Assembly (NCBI GenBank): GCA_035653595.1 | Contig: DASRBO010000121.1 | Span: 1 to 38,529, forward strand | Source: DASRBO01 sp035653595 | GTDB taxonomy: Bacteria > Actinomycetota > Acidimicrobiia > Acidimicrobiales > JAJPHE01 | DNA length: 38,529 nucleotides | Reading direction: 5' to 3' | In this document: one piece after another, positions 17,345-25,029 of the stretch | How positions within the stretch are numbered: position 1 is the first letter of the stretch | Layout of the letters: each line of letters starts with the position of its first letter | Made by a program: the position numbers and the translations under genes | Notes under the pieces: model-generated | Databases searched by the model: none | Seen by the model: only the letters and a program-made list of their open reading frames with translations | Told to the model about the DNA's origin: nothing

Positions 17345-18514
17345 TCAGGCGGTCGCCGGGGCCCGGCGCGACTCCGACCACGTCTTGCCCACCTCGACGT
17401 CGATGTCGTGGGGCAGGCCGAGCACCCGCTCGCCGATGATGTTGCGCTGGACCTCGGAGGTGCCGCCGCCGACGGTCAGGGCCGGGGCGAAGTTGAAGCC
17501 GTAGGACCACTCGCCGGCGTCGGCCCCCAGCGGACCGGCGGCGGACAGCATCCCGTGGGCCCCGGCGAGATCCTTGGCCAGGCCCATGATCTGCTGGCCG
17601 TGGTGATCGGCCAGCGCCTTGCGCACCGACGCCTCCGGCCCGGGCGGTCGGCCCTTTATGGCGGCGGTCACCGTGCGCAGCCGGATGAGGCGCAGCACCT
17701 CGGACTCGATGTAGAGCTGGGCCAGCCGCTGGCGCAGGACCGGGTCGGACACCCCGCCCCGCCCCCGCACCAGATCGACGAGGTCGCCGGCGGTGGGGCC
17801 GCGGCCCCACAGCGCCCCCTCACCGGAAAGGGAGACCCGCTCGTTGCCCAGGGTCACCTTGGCCAGCGCCCAGCCCTCGTTGGGCTCGCCCACCACGCTG
17901 TCGGCCGGCAGGCGCACCTCGTCGAGGAAGACCTCGTTGAAGCTGTGCGACCCGGTCATGTCGACGATCGGGCGCACGTTGATCCCCGGCGTGTCCATCG
18001 GGCAGATGAAGTAGGTGATGCCCTTGTGCTTCGGCGCGTCGGGGTTGGTGCGGGCGATCAGGATCCCGAAGCGGGCGAAGTGGCCGAGCGAGGTCCAGAT
18101 CTTCTGACCGGTGACCACCCAGGTGTCGCCGTCCCTCTCCGCCCTGGTCGACAGGCCGGCGAGGTCGGAGCCGGCACCGGGCTCGGAGAACAGCTGGCAC
18201 CAGATCTCCTCGCCGGCCAGCATCGGCAGCAGGTAGCGGTCCTTCTGGGCCTCGGTGCCGGCGTGGATGATGGTGGGGCCGGCCCAGCCGATCCCGATGG
18301 GATTGACCGGCCTCGACACCCGGGCCCGGCGCAGTTCGTCGTCGATGATCAGCTGGGCGACCGGGTCGGCGGCCAGGCCCCATGGCCGGGGCCAGTGGGG
18401 TGCCACGTAGCCGGCCTCGGCCAGCTGGCGCCCGCTCGGACGGGGGTTGTCGGCCAGGAAGCGGCGGACCTCCGCCCTCGTCGGGTCGGACTCGCCGGGC
18501 AGCTCGAAATCCAT
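17345..18514 (-). CDS. Acyl-CoA dehydrogenase
   Basis: The 389-residue FAD enzyme catalyses alpha,beta-dehydrogenation of acyl-CoA. Motifs include EIWCQLFSEPGAGSDLAGLSTRAERDGDTWVVTGQKIWTS (flavin and substrate loop) and the C-terminal LTVGGGTSEVQRNIIGERVLGLP, which binds FAD. The sequence type resembles actinobacterial FadE proteins used for branched or steroid side chains. It is divergent from an acyl-CoA synthetase gene, which suggests a shared substrate. A TACGCT hexamer lies 6 nt before the ATG, fitting a leaderless mRNA. Substrate not determinable. Confidence 0.92.
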   Translation of the reverse strand: MDFELPGESDPTRAEVRRFLADNPRPSGRQLAEAGYVAPHWPRPWGLAADPVAQLIIDDELRRARVSRPVNPIGIGWAGPTIIHAGTEAQKDRYLLPMLAGEEIWCQLFSEPGAGSDLAGLSTRAERDGDTWVVTGQKIWTSLGHFARFGILIARTNPDAPKHKGITYFICPMDTPGINVRPIVDMTGSHSFNEVFLDEVRLPADSVVGEPNEGWALAKVTLGNERVSLSGEGALWGRGPTAGDLVDLVRGRGGVSDPVLRQRLAQLYIESEVLRLIRLRTVTAAIKGRPPGPEASVRKALADHHGQQIMGLAKDLAGAHGMLSAAGPLGADAGEWSYGFNFAPALTVGGGTSEVQRNIIGERVLGLPHDIDVEVGKTWSESRRAPATA

Positions 18515-18520
18515 GGTCGG

Positions 18521-18526
18521 AGCGTA
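18521..18526 (-). promoter_or_regulatory. -10 hexamer TACGCT for the acyl-CoA dehydrogenase
   Basis: The hexamer reads on the minus strand 6 nt before ATG 18514, with no Shine-Dalgarno sequence. On the plus strand the same place holds the direct repeat GTATTGC GTATTG. Confidence 0.55.
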
Positions 18527-18541
18527 TTGCGTATTGTCCAA

Positions 18542-18559
18542 CCTGACGCCGCCGTCAGG
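18542..18559. promoter_or_regulatory. Inverted repeat CCTGACG-N4-CGTCAGG between fadE- and fadD-like genes
   Basis: The 7-bp arms are perfect, with spacer CCGC. It lies just downstream of a possible plus-strand -10 (TATTGT, 18532-18537), so it would cover the start of the acyl-CoA synthetase transcript. It could be a repressor operator or a 5' UTR hairpin. Confidence 0.5.
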
Positions 18560-18610
18560 AACGCCACCGGCGGGAGCGGGCGTCCCGATCGTTCTCGCGA
18601 GGGGGAAGCA

Positions 18611-20227
18611 ATGACAGGGTGGAACTTCGCCGACGTCTGGGAGACAGTGGCCGACGCCATCCCCGACGCCCAGGCCCAGGTGCAGGGCGACCGCGTGCTC
18701 ACCTGGGCGGAGATGGACCGCCGGGCCGACGGTGTTGCCGCCACCCTGCTGGCCCGGGGGGCCAGGCACCAGGACAAGGTGGCCCAGTACCTCTACAACG
18801 GCCCCGAGTACCTCGAGTCGATGTTCGGCATCTTCAAAGCCGGCCTGGTGCCGGTCAACACCAACTACCGCTACGCCGACGACGAGCTGGTGTACCTGTG
18901 GGACAACGCCGACGCCGTGGCGGTGGTCTTCCACGGCACCTTCGCCGAGCGCATCGACGCCCTGCGCCCCCGGCTGCCCGGCGTGGCCACCTGGCTTTGG
19001 GTGGACGACGGCTCAGGCCAGTGCCCGGAGTGGGCCCTGCCCTACGAGGAGGCCACCGCCGCCGCCGAAGGGCGGGTGTCAGCACCGTGGGGCCGCAGCG
19101 GCGACGACATATACATGCTCTACACCGGTGGCACCACCGGCATGCCCAAGGGGGTGATGTGGCGGCAGGAGGACATCTTCTTGAGCCTCAACGCGTCGGC
19201 GTTCCGGCGCTTCCCCGAGGACGGGGACCTCGACGCCGTGCGGGCGGCGGTGACGGCCCCCGGCCTGGTGATGATGCCGGCCTGCCCCCTGATGCACGGC
19301 ACCGGCGCCTTCACCGCCTTCAGCTCGCTCTCCACCGGCGGGTCGGTCGTCACCATGGTGTCGCGTCACTTCGACGTTGAGGAGCTGCTCGACACCATCC
19401 AGGCCCGCAAGGTCAACACCCTGGCCATCGTGGGCGACGCCTTCGCCAAGCCCATGCTGGCCGCCCTCGACGCCAACCCCGGGCGCTGGGACATCACCAG
19501 CCTCATGCTGGTGGTCTCCTCCGGGGTGATGTGGAGCGAGGCGACCAAGCAGGGCCTGCTCGGCCACCACAAGGGCATGATCCTGGCCGACGCCTTCTCG
19601 TCATCGGAGGCCCTCGGGATGGGCGCCTCCGTCTCCACCGGTGACAGCGCCGCCAGCACGGCCAAGTTCAACCTCGGCGACAACGCCCGGGTCATCACCG
19701 ACGACGGGCGGGACGTGGTGCCCGGCTCGGGCGAGGTGGGGATGGTGGCGGTCAAGGGCCGGGTGCCCGTGGGCTACTACAAGGACCCGGAGAAGAGCGC
19801 CCGCACCTTCCGGGTCATCGACGGGGCCCGCTACTCGATCCCCGGCGACTACGCCACGGTGGAGGCCGACGGCACTCTCCGGCTGCTGGGCCGGGGCTCG
19901 GTGTGCATCAACACCGGGGGCGAGAAGGTGTACCCGGAGGAGGTCGAGGAGGCCGTCAAGGAGCATGCGTCGGTGCTCGACGCCGTGGCCGTCGGAATCC
20001 CCGACGAGCGCTTCGGCGAGGCCATCTGCGCCGTGGTCCAGCTCCGCCCGGGCCAGGCCCTCGACGAGGCCGGCATCATCGCCCACGTGAAGTCCCGCCT
20101 GGCCGCCTACAAGGCCCCCCGCCACGTGGTGGTGGTCGAGACCATCGGGCGGGCGCCCAACGGCAAGGTGGACTACAAGCGCCTGCGCCAGGAGGCGGTC
20201 GACAGCCTGGGCGTGGCCGCCGGCTAA
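18611..20227 (+). CDS. Acyl-CoA synthetase (FadD-like, ANL superfamily)
   Basis: This 538-residue enzyme activates a fatty or side-chain acid through an acyl-adenylate to the CoA thioester. Motifs are the P-loop LYTGGTTGMPKGVMWRQED (A3), the STGDS/AKFN region, GYYKDPEKSARTF, IPGDYATVEADGTLRLLGRGS (A7/A8 hinge), GGEKVYPEEVEEAVKEH and the catalytic Lys in GRAPNGKVDYKRLR (A10). The KGVMWR form is common in FadD19/FadD17-type synthetases acting on steroid side chains or branched acids. Unlike most neighbours it has a leader and a Shine-Dalgarno sequence (GAGGGGGA) ahead of ATG 18611. Its stop overlaps the convergent glucanotransferase stop (CTAA). Confidence 0.93.
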   Translation: MTGWNFADVWETVADAIPDAQAQVQGDRVLTWAEMDRRADGVAATLLARGARHQDKVAQYLYNGPEYLESMFGIFKAGLVPVNTNYRYADDELVYLWDNADAVAVVFHGTFAERIDALRPRLPGVATWLWVDDGSGQCPEWALPYEEATAAAEGRVSAPWGRSGDDIYMLYTGGTTGMPKGVMWRQEDIFLSLNASAFRRFPEDGDLDAVRAAVTAPGLVMMPACPLMHGTGAFTAFSSLSTGGSVVTMVSRHFDVEELLDTIQARKVNTLAIVGDAFAKPMLAALDANPGRWDITSLMLVVSSGVMWSEATKQGLLGHHKGMILADAFSSSEALGMGASVSTGDSAASTAKFNLGDNARVITDDGRDVVPGSGEVGMVAVKGRVPVGYYKDPEKSARTFRVIDGARYSIPGDYATVEADGTLRLLGRGSVCINTGGEKVYPEEVEEAVKEHASVLDAVAVGIPDERFGEAICAVVQLRPGQALDEAGIIAHVKSRLAAYKAPRHVVVVETIGRAPNGKVDYKRLRQEAVDSLGVAAG

Positions 20228-22104
20228 CCGCCGGAGGGGCCGGAGGAGCGCCCCGACGCCAGCGACCGGCCCAGGTCGTCGGCCAGGGGGGACGAGACGA
20301 GCTCCTCGAGGGGGCGGGGCAGCGCCAGGGACCAGTTGGGACGGTCGTCCACCGTGCCGGGCAGGTTCGGTCGCTCCGGCATGGCGGCGGCGTCCTCCAG
20401 GGTGGCCAGAGCGACGGCGCTGGGGGCCTGTGCCAGGAGCCGGTAGGCCGCCCGCACCGCCTCCTCCACCGGGGCGTCGTCGGGGAGCCCGGTCCAGTCG
20501 GCCAGCCGCCGGCGCACCGGGGCGAAGCCGTCGGCGGCGGGGAGCCCGAGCCGGGCCAGCTCGGCGGCGTCGCCGCCGCTCCACAGCCCGGCCACGGTGG
20601 GCAGGTCGTGGGTGGTGACCGCCGCCATGGTCCGGCTCGGGTAGCCGGCGGGGGGGCCGGGCTCGAACCACAGCAGCCTGGTGGACAGCAGCCGGCGCCG
20701 CTCCATCTCCTCCCGCACCCGGTCCTCCACCGTGCCCAGGTCCTCACCGACCACCCAGGCGCCGGCCCGCACGCTCTCCAGCGCCAGAACCGAAAGCAGC
20801 TCCGACCACGGGTAGCGGACGTAAGCGCCTTCGCCGGCGGAGGCGCCCGGGGGGATCCAGAACAGCCGGAACAGCCCGGCGATGTGGTCGATGCGCACCC
20901 CGGCCGAGTGGGCCAGCACCGCCCGCAGGGTGCGGGCCAGCGGGTCGAAGCCGGCCTGGCGCAGCTTCCAGGGGTCGAAGGGGGGCAGGCCCCAGTCCTG
21001 GCCGGCAGCGTTGAAGTCGTCGGGCGGGGCGCCCACCCGCACGCCGGTCGCCATCAGGTCCCGCCACATCCAGGCGTCGGCCCCGGCCGGGTCGACCCCG
21101 ATGGCCAGGTCCTGGACCAGCCCGATCCGGTCCCCCGCCCGGGCCAGCTGCTCCTCGATCAGCCACTGCAACCAGGCGTGGTAGCCGACCCGGTCGGCGT
21201 TGGCGGCGGCGAAGTCCGCCACCGCGGCCGAGTCCGGCCGGCGCAGGCCCTCGGGCCAGTCCCGCCAGTCGGCGCCGCGCACCTCGCTCAGGGCGCAGAA
21301 CGTGGCGAAGGCCTCCAGCGCCTGGCCGTGCCGGCGGCGGTAGGCCTCGAAGCCGGGGTCGGCCCCCCGCGCCGCCGGCGAGGCCCGCCAGGTCGGCTCG
21401 AGCACCGCCGCCTTGAGCTTCCACACCGCGTCGCGATCCACCAGGGGCGAGTCGTTGAGCGCCTGTCCCGCCCGGGCCGCCTCGGTCAGGTCGTGGCACC
21501 GTCCCGCCCCGGCCACGTCCTCCACCCTCAGGTACAGCGGGTTGCGGAAGCAGCGGCTGGAGGCGAAGTAGGGGCTGGGCTGGATGGGCGGCACCGGCAC
21601 CGGAGCGTGCAGGGGGCTGAGCATGAGCACCCCGGCCCCCCGGCCGGCGGCCCACCGTCCGAGCTCGGCCACGTCGCCCAGGTCCCCGATCCCCCAGCTG
21701 CGGGCCGAGCGCACCGAGGGGAGCTGGGCGGCCCAGCCCCAGGTCCTCATCCCCTCGGGCAGGTGGCAGGCCGGCGGGGCCACGATCAGGCGCACGGCGG
21801 GCCGGTCGGGCCGGTGCAGGTCGTGGTAGCCGAGGGGAAGGTCCTCGGGCAGGCGGTCCACCCCCTCGGCCTCGGTGCCGTCCTCCAGCACCAGGGCCCA
21901 GGGGCCCTCGGCACGGACCTGCTCTTGGGGGCCGACCACCCACACCGGATCGTCGCCGTCGGTGCCGGGGGGCCGGGGCGACGACGCCCCCATCGCCTCC
22001 AGCAGGGCGGCCGTGGTCGCCGGCGGGGTGGGCCGCCACGTGCCGGCGACGTCGTGGTAACCGGGCTCGATGCCCCAGGCCCCGGGCTCGCAGGTCTGCT
22101 CGAT
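20224..22104 (-). CDS. malQ: 4-alpha-glucanotransferase (GH77) with probable ATC start
   Basis: The amylomaltase transfers alpha-1,4-glucan chains in maltodextrin or glycogen turnover. From the chosen start it has 626 residues. GH77 motifs include SWGIGDLGDVAELGRWAA, PIQPSPYFASSRCFRNPLYL, GVRIDHIAGLFRLFW (nucleophile Asp), WVVGEDLGTVEDRV (acid/base Glu) and VTTHDLPTVAGLW. The first ATG in frame (21993) would give 589 residues but cuts off WGIEPGYHDVAGTWRPTPPATTAALLEAM, which has the typical MalQ N-terminal pattern. The frame is open back to a stop at 22146 and contains no ATG, GTG or TTG in that interval. A TACGGT -10 lies exactly 7 nt before an in-frame ATC (22104), so ATC is proposed. A sequencing error is the alternative. 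Confidence 0.88.
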   Translation of the reverse strand: MEQTCEPGAWGIEPGYHDVAGTWRPTPPATTAALLEAMGASSPRPPGTDGDDPVWVVGPQEQVRAEGPWALVLEDGTEAEGVDRLPEDLPLGYHDLHRPDRPAVRLIVAPPACHLPEGMRTWGWAAQLPSVRSARSWGIGDLGDVAELGRWAAGRGAGVLMLSPLHAPVPVPPIQPSPYFASSRCFRNPLYLRVEDVAGAGRCHDLTEAARAGQALNDSPLVDRDAVWKLKAAVLEPTWRASPAARGADPGFEAYRRRHGQALEAFATFCALSEVRGADWRDWPEGLRRPDSAAVADFAAANADRVGYHAWLQWLIEEQLARAGDRIGLVQDLAIGVDPAGADAWMWRDLMATGVRVGAPPDDFNAAGQDWGLPPFDPWKLRQAGFDPLARTLRAVLAHSAGVRIDHIAGLFRLFWIPPGASAGEGAYVRYPWSELLSVLALESVRAGAWVVGEDLGTVEDRVREEMERRRLLSTRLLWFEPGPPAGYPSRTMAAVTTHDLPTVAGLWSGGDAAELARLGLPAADGFAPVRRRLADWTGLPDDAPVEEAVRAAYRLLAQAPSAVALATLEDAAAMPERPNLPGTVDDRPNWSLALPRPLEELVSSPLADDLGRSLASGRSSGPSGG

Positions 22105-22111
22105 GGCGGGG

Positions 22112-22117
22112 ACCGTA
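22112..22117 (-). promoter_or_regulatory. -10 hexamer TACGGT for malQ, selects the ATC start
   Basis: TACGGT followed by CCCCGCC (7 nt) leads straight into ATC at 22104. This is the same geometry as at the other leaderless genes here. Confidence 0.5.
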
Positions 22118-22144
22118 CCCGTCGGCGGCGCCGCTCTCCCCCAC

Positions 22145-22150
22145 TAACTT
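22145..22150 (+). promoter_or_regulatory. -10 hexamer TAACTT for the alpha/beta hydrolase
   Basis: TAACTT ends 8 nt before GTG 22159 and there is no Shine-Dalgarno sequence. Confidence 0.5.
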
Positions 22151-22158
22151 CGACCGCC

Positions 22159-22998
22159 GTGCCGACGGTGCTCACCTCCGACGGGGTGCGGGTGTCGGTG
22201 GCCGACTTCGGCGGCCGGGGCCCGGACCTGGTCATGGCTCATGCGACCGGGTTCCACTCCCATGTCTGGGAGCCGGTGGCCCGCCTGCTCACCGACCGGT
22301 TCCGCTGCCTGGCCCTCGACCTGCGGGGCCACGGCGACTCCGGGCCGGCCCCCGACGGCGACTACCACTGGCGGGGCTTCGCCCTCGACTGCCTGGCGGT
22401 GGTGGACGGACTCGGCCTCACCCGGCCCATCGGGGTGGGCCACTCCTGCGGGGGCGCCTCCCTGATGCTGGCCGAGCTGGCCCGCCCGGGGACCTTCGCC
22501 CACCTGTACTGCTACGAGCCCATCGTCATCCCGTCGGAGGGACCCGGTGTGCCCAACCCGGGGAACCACCTGGCGGTGGGGGCGCGCCGGAGGCGGGAGG
22601 TGTTCCCCTCCCGCCAGGCCGCCTATGAGAACTACGCCTCCAAGCCGCCGTTCGACATCCTGGCCCCGCAGTCCCTGCGGGCCTACGTCGACTACGGCTT
22701 CGCCGACGTAGGGGACGGCACCGTGCGGCTCAAGTGCCGGCGGGAGGTGGAGGCGGCCGTGTTCACCGAGTCCTCCAGCCACGACGCCTTCGCCCGCCTC
22801 GGCCGTCTGGGCTGCCCGGTCACCCTGGCCTGCGGGGAGCTCACCGACAACTTCGGACCGGCGATCATGACCAGGCTGGCGCAGCGCCTGCCCCGGGCGG
22901 TGGTGACCACCTTCCCCGGCCTGGGCCACTTCGGCCCCCAGCAGGACCCCGAGGTGGTGGCGGCCGCCATCCGCCGGGCTGTCACAGCCGAGCCGTAG
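22159..22998 (+). CDS. Alpha/beta-fold hydrolase
   Basis: The 279-residue cytosolic hydrolase shows the oxyanion region MAHATGFHSHVW, the nucleophile elbow GVGHSCGGAS (Ser), an acidic residue in ACGELTDNFGP and the catalytic His in FPGLGHFGPQQDPE. DLRGHGDSG is also present. Its closest feel is to the esterase, epoxide hydrolase and haloperoxidase-like branch of the fold, but the substrate is not readable. The GTG start is fixed by the TAACTT hexamer upstream. The RecB-like nuclease begins 9 nt after its stop but has its own -10 inside this gap. Confidence 0.87.
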   Translation: MPTVLTSDGVRVSVADFGGRGPDLVMAHATGFHSHVWEPVARLLTDRFRCLALDLRGHGDSGPAPDGDYHWRGFALDCLAVVDGLGLTRPIGVGHSCGGASLMLAELARPGTFAHLYCYEPIVIPSEGPGVPNPGNHLAVGARRRREVFPSRQAAYENYASKPPFDILAPQSLRAYVDYGFADVGDGTVRLKCRREVEAAVFTESSSHDAFARLGRLGCPVTLACGELTDNFGPAIMTRLAQRLPRAVVTTFPGLGHFGPQQDPEVVAAAIRRAVTAEP

Positions 22999-23001
22999 CC
23001 T
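22996..23001 (+). promoter_or_regulatory. -10 hexamer TAGCCT for the RecB-like nuclease
   Basis: TAGCCT overlaps the stop codon of the hydrolase gene (TAG at 22996-22998) and ends 6 nt before ATG 23008. Confidence 0.55.
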
Positions 23002-23007
23002 GACCGC

Positions 23008-23823
23008 ATGAGCCTCCCGCTCCCGACGTCCCTGTCGCCTTCCAAGGTGACGGCGTTCAAGGAGTGCGCTCTGGCCTTCCGCTTCTCGGCCATCGACCGG
23101 CTGCCCGAACCGCCCTCGCCGTGGGCGGCCAAGGGCACCCTGGTCCACCGGGCCCTCGAGCTGCTGTTCTGGGAGTTCCCCGCCGGGGCCCGCACCCCCG
23201 ACGTGGCCGCCGACTGCCTGGGCCGGGCGTGGGCCGGCCTCTGCGAGCACCCCGAGTTCGCCGATCTGGGCCTCAGCGCGGAGGAGCAGGAGGCCTTCGT
23301 GGCCGAGGCCGCCGAGCTGCTGCGGCGCTACTTCGAGCTGGAGGATCCCAACGGCATCACCGTGCTGGCCACCGAGCTGCTGCTTGAGGCGACCCTCGGC
23401 GACATGACCCTGCGGGGCATCATCGACCGCCTCGAGCTGGACGCCACCGGCGCCCTGGTGGTGACCGACTACAAGACCGGACGGCCGCCCAGCGAGTTTC
23501 GCGAGCGCTCCCGCATGGAGGGCATCCACTTCTACGCCTACCTGTGCGAGCAGGCCCTGGGGGTGCGACCGGCCCGCATCCAGCTGCTGTACCTGTCCGA
23601 GCCGGTGGTCATCTCCACCGTGCCGTCGGCCCAGTCGATCAGGGGCATGCAGGTCAAGGCGTCGGCCATCTGGACGGCGGTGGAGCGGGCCTGCCAGCGG
23701 GAGGACTTCCGCCCCCAGCCCTCCGGGCTGTGCCCCTGGTGCGCCTACCAGGCCTACTGCCCGGCCTTCGGCGGGAACCCGGCCGACGCCCTCGCCGGGG
23801 TCGCCACCGTCCCGACGCCCTGA
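23008..23823 (+). CDS. RecB/Cas4-type PD-(D/E)XK nuclease with Fe-S cysteines
   Basis: This 271-residue stand-alone nuclease domain belongs to the PDDEXK_1 group. Visible motifs: SPSKVTAFKECALAFRF, AKGTLVHRALELLFW (motif with catalytic His), GIIDRLELD (Asp), VVTDYKTGRPP (D-x-K) and HFYAYLCEQ. One Cys at the N-terminus (KECALAF) and three at the C-terminus (CPWCAYQAYC) make the four-Cys pattern that holds a 4Fe-4S cluster in AddB, Cas4 and related exonucleases. No helicase domain is attached, and no CRISPR array or cas1 is near. A housekeeping DNA repair role is likely. It is coupled to the PAP2 gene. Confidence 0.9.
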   Translation: MSLPLPTSLSPSKVTAFKECALAFRFSAIDRLPEPPSPWAAKGTLVHRALELLFWEFPAGARTPDVAADCLGRAWAGLCEHPEFADLGLSAEEQEAFVAEAAELLRRYFELEDPNGITVLATELLLEATLGDMTLRGIIDRLELDATGALVVTDYKTGRPPSEFRERSRMEGIHFYAYLCEQALGVRPARIQLLYLSEPVVISTVPSAQSIRGMQVKASAIWTAVERACQREDFRPQPSGLCPWCAYQAYCPAFGGNPADALAGVATVPTP

Positions 23824-24368
23824 GGGAGGACCCGCTGGACGGCCTGCGCCGGGCCGTTGGGCGTTTCGATCACCGGGTGGACGCCGCCCTCGACCACCTA
23901 CGCGGCCGGCCCGTCCCCGACCGGGTCTTCTACGCCGCCTCGACCCTGGGCGACCACAGCCTCATCTGGCTGATGTTGGCGGCCGCCCGAGGCCTGCGGC
24001 CGGGCCGGCACTGGCGGGCGGCCCTCCGGGCGGCGGCGGGAATCGGGATCGAGTCCGCCCTGGTCAACCTGGGGGTCAAGTCGCTGTTCCGCCGGCGCCG
24101 CCCGGTCACCGACGGAGCCCGGCCCCACCGCCTGCGCCAGCCCCGGACAAGCAGCTTCCCGAGCGGCCACGCCACCGCCGGCTTCTGCTCCGCCGCCCTC
24201 CTGTCCGAGGGCGACCGGGCGTGGCCCCTCTACTACGCTGCTGCCACCGTCGTCGCCACCAGCCGGGTCTACGTGCGCATCCACCACGCCTCCGACGTGG
24301 TGGCGGGGATGGCCATCGGGGCCGCGCTGGGGCGGCTGGGGCGTCGCCTGGTCCCGTTGCGGGAATGA
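23820..24368 (+). CDS. PAP2-family phosphatase with probable CTG start
   Basis: The 182-residue membrane protein carries the type-2 phosphatidate phosphatase signature: KSLFRRRRP (KX6RP), SSFPSGHATAG (PSGH) and SRVYVRIHHASDVVAG (SRX5HX3D), with several hydrophobic segments. Similar small actinobacterial proteins dephosphorylate lipid or polyprenyl phosphates. The only conventional in-frame start, GTG 23877, would drop LDGLRRAVGRFDHR. A CTG at 23820 overlaps the nuclease stop as CTGA, exactly like the ATGA, GTGA and TTGA junctions elsewhere, so CTG is proposed. Family certain, start uncertain. Confidence 0.85.
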   Translation: MREDPLDGLRRAVGRFDHRVDAALDHLRGRPVPDRVFYAASTLGDHSLIWLMLAAARGLRPGRHWRAALRAAAGIGIESALVNLGVKSLFRRRRPVTDGARPHRLRQPRTSSFPSGHATAGFCSAALLSEGDRAWPLYYAAATVVATSRVYVRIHHASDVVAGMAIGAALGRLGRRLVPLRE

Positions 24369-24396
24369 CCGCCCCGGAGAGGGGGTTTTGCCTGCC

Positions 24397-25002
24397 ATGA
24401 CCGTCAGCCACTTCGCCGTCACCTGGGACTACCGGTGCCCGTTCGCCCGCAACGCCCACGAGCACCTGCTCACCGCCCTCGACGCCGGAGCCGGGTGGGA
24501 CGTGACCTTCGTGCCGTTCTCCCTGTCCCAGGTCCACGTGGCCGAGGGGGGGACCCCAGTCTGGGACGACCCGGCCAGGGACCGCGACCTGCTGGCGATG
24601 GAGGCGGCCATCGCCGTGCGGGAGCGCTGGCCCGAGTCCTTCGCCGGGCTGCACGCCGCCCTGTTCGCCGCCCGCCACGACCACAGTCGCGACCTGCGGT
24701 ACCAGACGGTGGTGCGGGAGGTGCTGGCCCAGACCGGGCTCGACCCCGACGCCGTCATGGCCGAGGTGGGCGACGGCTGGCCCAAGGAGTCCTTCCGCAA
24801 GGAGCACGAGCTCTCCGTCCAGAGCCACGGGGTGTGGGGGGTGCCGACCTTCATCGTGGACGATCGGGCCGCCTTCGTGCGCATCATGACCAGGCCCAGG
24901 GGCGACGCCGAGGTCGCCAGGCGGACCATCGACCGGATCCTGCTGGCCCTCGGCGACTGGCCAGAAATAAACGAGCTGAAACACACCACGCTCAACCACT
25001 GA
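24397..25002 (+). CDS. DsbA-like thioredoxin-fold protein (CPFA active site)
   Basis: The 201-residue protein has a DsbA-type thioredoxin fold: WDYRCPFARNAHEHLL at the active-site position, a helical insertion, and the cis-Pro loop HGVWGVPTFIVDD. The motif is CPFA rather than CPxC, so only one active-site Cys exists. This suits a glutathione/mycothiol transferase or isomerase-like (FrnE/HCCA) role more than disulfide oxidation. There is no signal peptide, so it should be cytosolic. A purine-rich GGAGAGGGGG lies 11 nt before ATG 24397. The last 15 codons are notably less GC-rich than their surroundings. Confidence 0.8.
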   Translation: MTVSHFAVTWDYRCPFARNAHEHLLTALDAGAGWDVTFVPFSLSQVHVAEGGTPVWDDPARDRDLLAMEAAIAVRERWPESFAGLHAALFAARHDHSRDLRYQTVVREVLAQTGLDPDAVMAEVGDGWPKESFRKEHELSVQSHGVWGVPTFIVDDRAAFVRIMTRPRGDAEVARRTIDRILLALGDWPEINELKHTTLNH

Positions 25003-25014
25003 GCTTCCAGCCGG

Positions 25015-25020
25015 TAGGGT
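25015..25020 (+). promoter_or_regulatory. -10 hexamer TAGGGT for the WS/DGAT gene
   Basis: TAGGGT ends 9 nt before ATG 25030, at the outer limit of the spacing seen here. Confidence 0.4.
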
Positions 25021-25029
25021 CGGGGTCGC

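Noticed and set aside
16778..18610. Long plus-strand frame that could extend the acyl-CoA synthetase upstream
   Set aside because: The region is antisense to the acyl-CoA dehydrogenase. A Shine-Dalgarno and the normal family N-terminus place the start at ATG 18611.
22144..23529. 461-codon minus-strand open frame over the hydrolase and the nuclease
   Set aside because: It has no recognisable domain and is a shadow of two well-supported plus-strand genes.
23008..23823. Cas4 and therefore a CRISPR system
   Set aside because: No repeats with spacers and no cas1/cas2 or effector gene are present in the window.
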